From: Methylobacter sp.
Lineage (GTDB): Bacteria > Pseudomonadota > Gammaproteobacteria > Methylococcales > Methylomonadaceae
Assembly (NCBI GenBank): GCA_030699385.1
Contig: JAUYMY010000055.1
Coordinates: forward strand, 1 to 43,625
Reading direction: 5' to 3'
Length of the DNA: 43,625 nucleotides
Each line of letters opens with the position of its first letter. Within the stretch, counting starts at the first letter, position 1. Both the position numbers and the translations under genes were made by a program. Shown in pieces: positions 43,461 to 43,625 of this stretch. Under the pieces are notes generated by a model. It was given only the letters and a program-made list of their open reading frames with translations, was not told where the DNA came from and ran no database searches.

Positions 43461-43625
43461 TTAATAAGGCTCCGCGCTTTCAAGAGGCAACACACCGTCG
43501 CCGATATGCTTCATTTGAACTCTCCAGTTTTGATCTAAAGCAAACACTTTCGGTAAATCGGCTAGCGAAGTGCTTGAACTATAGACCGGTGGATTACTAT
43601 GAATAACGCCGGGCAAAGTCAGCAT
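43461..43625 (-). CDS. C-terminal part of an unidentified gene (partial)
   Basis: An open frame of 54 codons runs in from the right edge and stops at TAA (43461-43463). The end reads VFALDQNWRVQMKHIGDGVL followed by PLESAEPY. The frame has an ATG at the very edge, which could be chance. I do not recognise the family. Support comes from the good stem-loop directly after the stop. Confidence 0.45.
   Translation of the reverse strand: MLTLPGVIHSNPPVYSSSTSLADLPKVFALDQNWRVQMKHIGDGVLPLESAEPY

Noticed and set aside
43273..43464. 63-codon plus-strand frame near the right edge
   Set aside because: It spans the strong stem-loop at 43395-43427, has no ribosome-binding site, and its product has no resemblance to any family.

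Overview
The window looks like chromosome of a Gram-negative gammaproteobacterium. The evidence is LPS genes (waaC, kdsA), a complete-looking type II secretion operon, an RpoS-type sigma factor, a polar-type flagellin, and the conserved gammaproteobacterial run accA-tilS-pyrG-kdsA-eno-ftsB-ispD-ispF. Moderate GC, a methenyl-tetrahydrofolate cyclohydrolase (fchA) and the overall protein style are compatible with a methanotroph or methylotroph (Methylococcales-like). That placement is inference: no methane or methanol oxidation gene lies in the window.

Layout. (1) 1-1118: the 5' tip of a putative IS66-like transposase (minus strand) abuts an rpoS-like gene lacking its N-terminal region, followed by a long palindromic intergenic repeat. 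(2) 1119-5072: a sulfide/sulfane-sulfur module. A PAS-AAA+-Fis sigma-54 activator is divergent from a persulfide dioxygenase-rhodanese fusion and a type II sulfide:quinone oxidoreductase. A textbook -24/-12 promoter and upstream palindromes lie between them. (3) 5327-11553: fchA, a large GH94-like carbohydrate phosphorylase convergent with a cytoplasmic GH30 glycosidase, and a family 2 glycosyltransferase that appears to have lost its ATG. (4) 11660-22340: the type II secretion operon gspE-F-G-H-I-J-K-L-M-C-D (minus strand), ending in a lipoprotein secretin and interrupted between G and H by an intergenic repeat. (5) 22511-34501: waaC (minus), a DUF1289 protein, then the accA to ispF housekeeping run. 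A DUF29 gene lies between pyrG and kdsA, and a two-gene ATPase + DUF4276 (TOPRIM-like) cassette, probably anti-phage, lies between ftsB and ispD. (6) 34594-39197: a 1374-residue SNF2 helicase divergent from a small protein of unknown function. (7) 39246-43188: a motility-accessory (Maf/MptE-like) glycosyltransferase, flagellin and a YjfB-like motility protein with a sigma-28 promoter. The C-terminal end of an unidentified gene runs off the right edge.

The most notable items are the inserted ATPase/DUF4276 pair translationally coupled to ispD, and a family of dispersed intergenic palindromic repeats with MITE-like ends (GTAACTRCTCAGC) plus modular CACGAAAGGCACGAAA hairpins, one copy flanked by a 9-bp direct repeat. 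Others are the sigma-54 control region of the sulfide genes, the self-piloting-type secretin, the truncated rpoS and a glycosyltransferase with an apparent ATC start. No tRNA, rRNA or CRISPR array was recognised, and no stretch above 300 bases lacks a gene.
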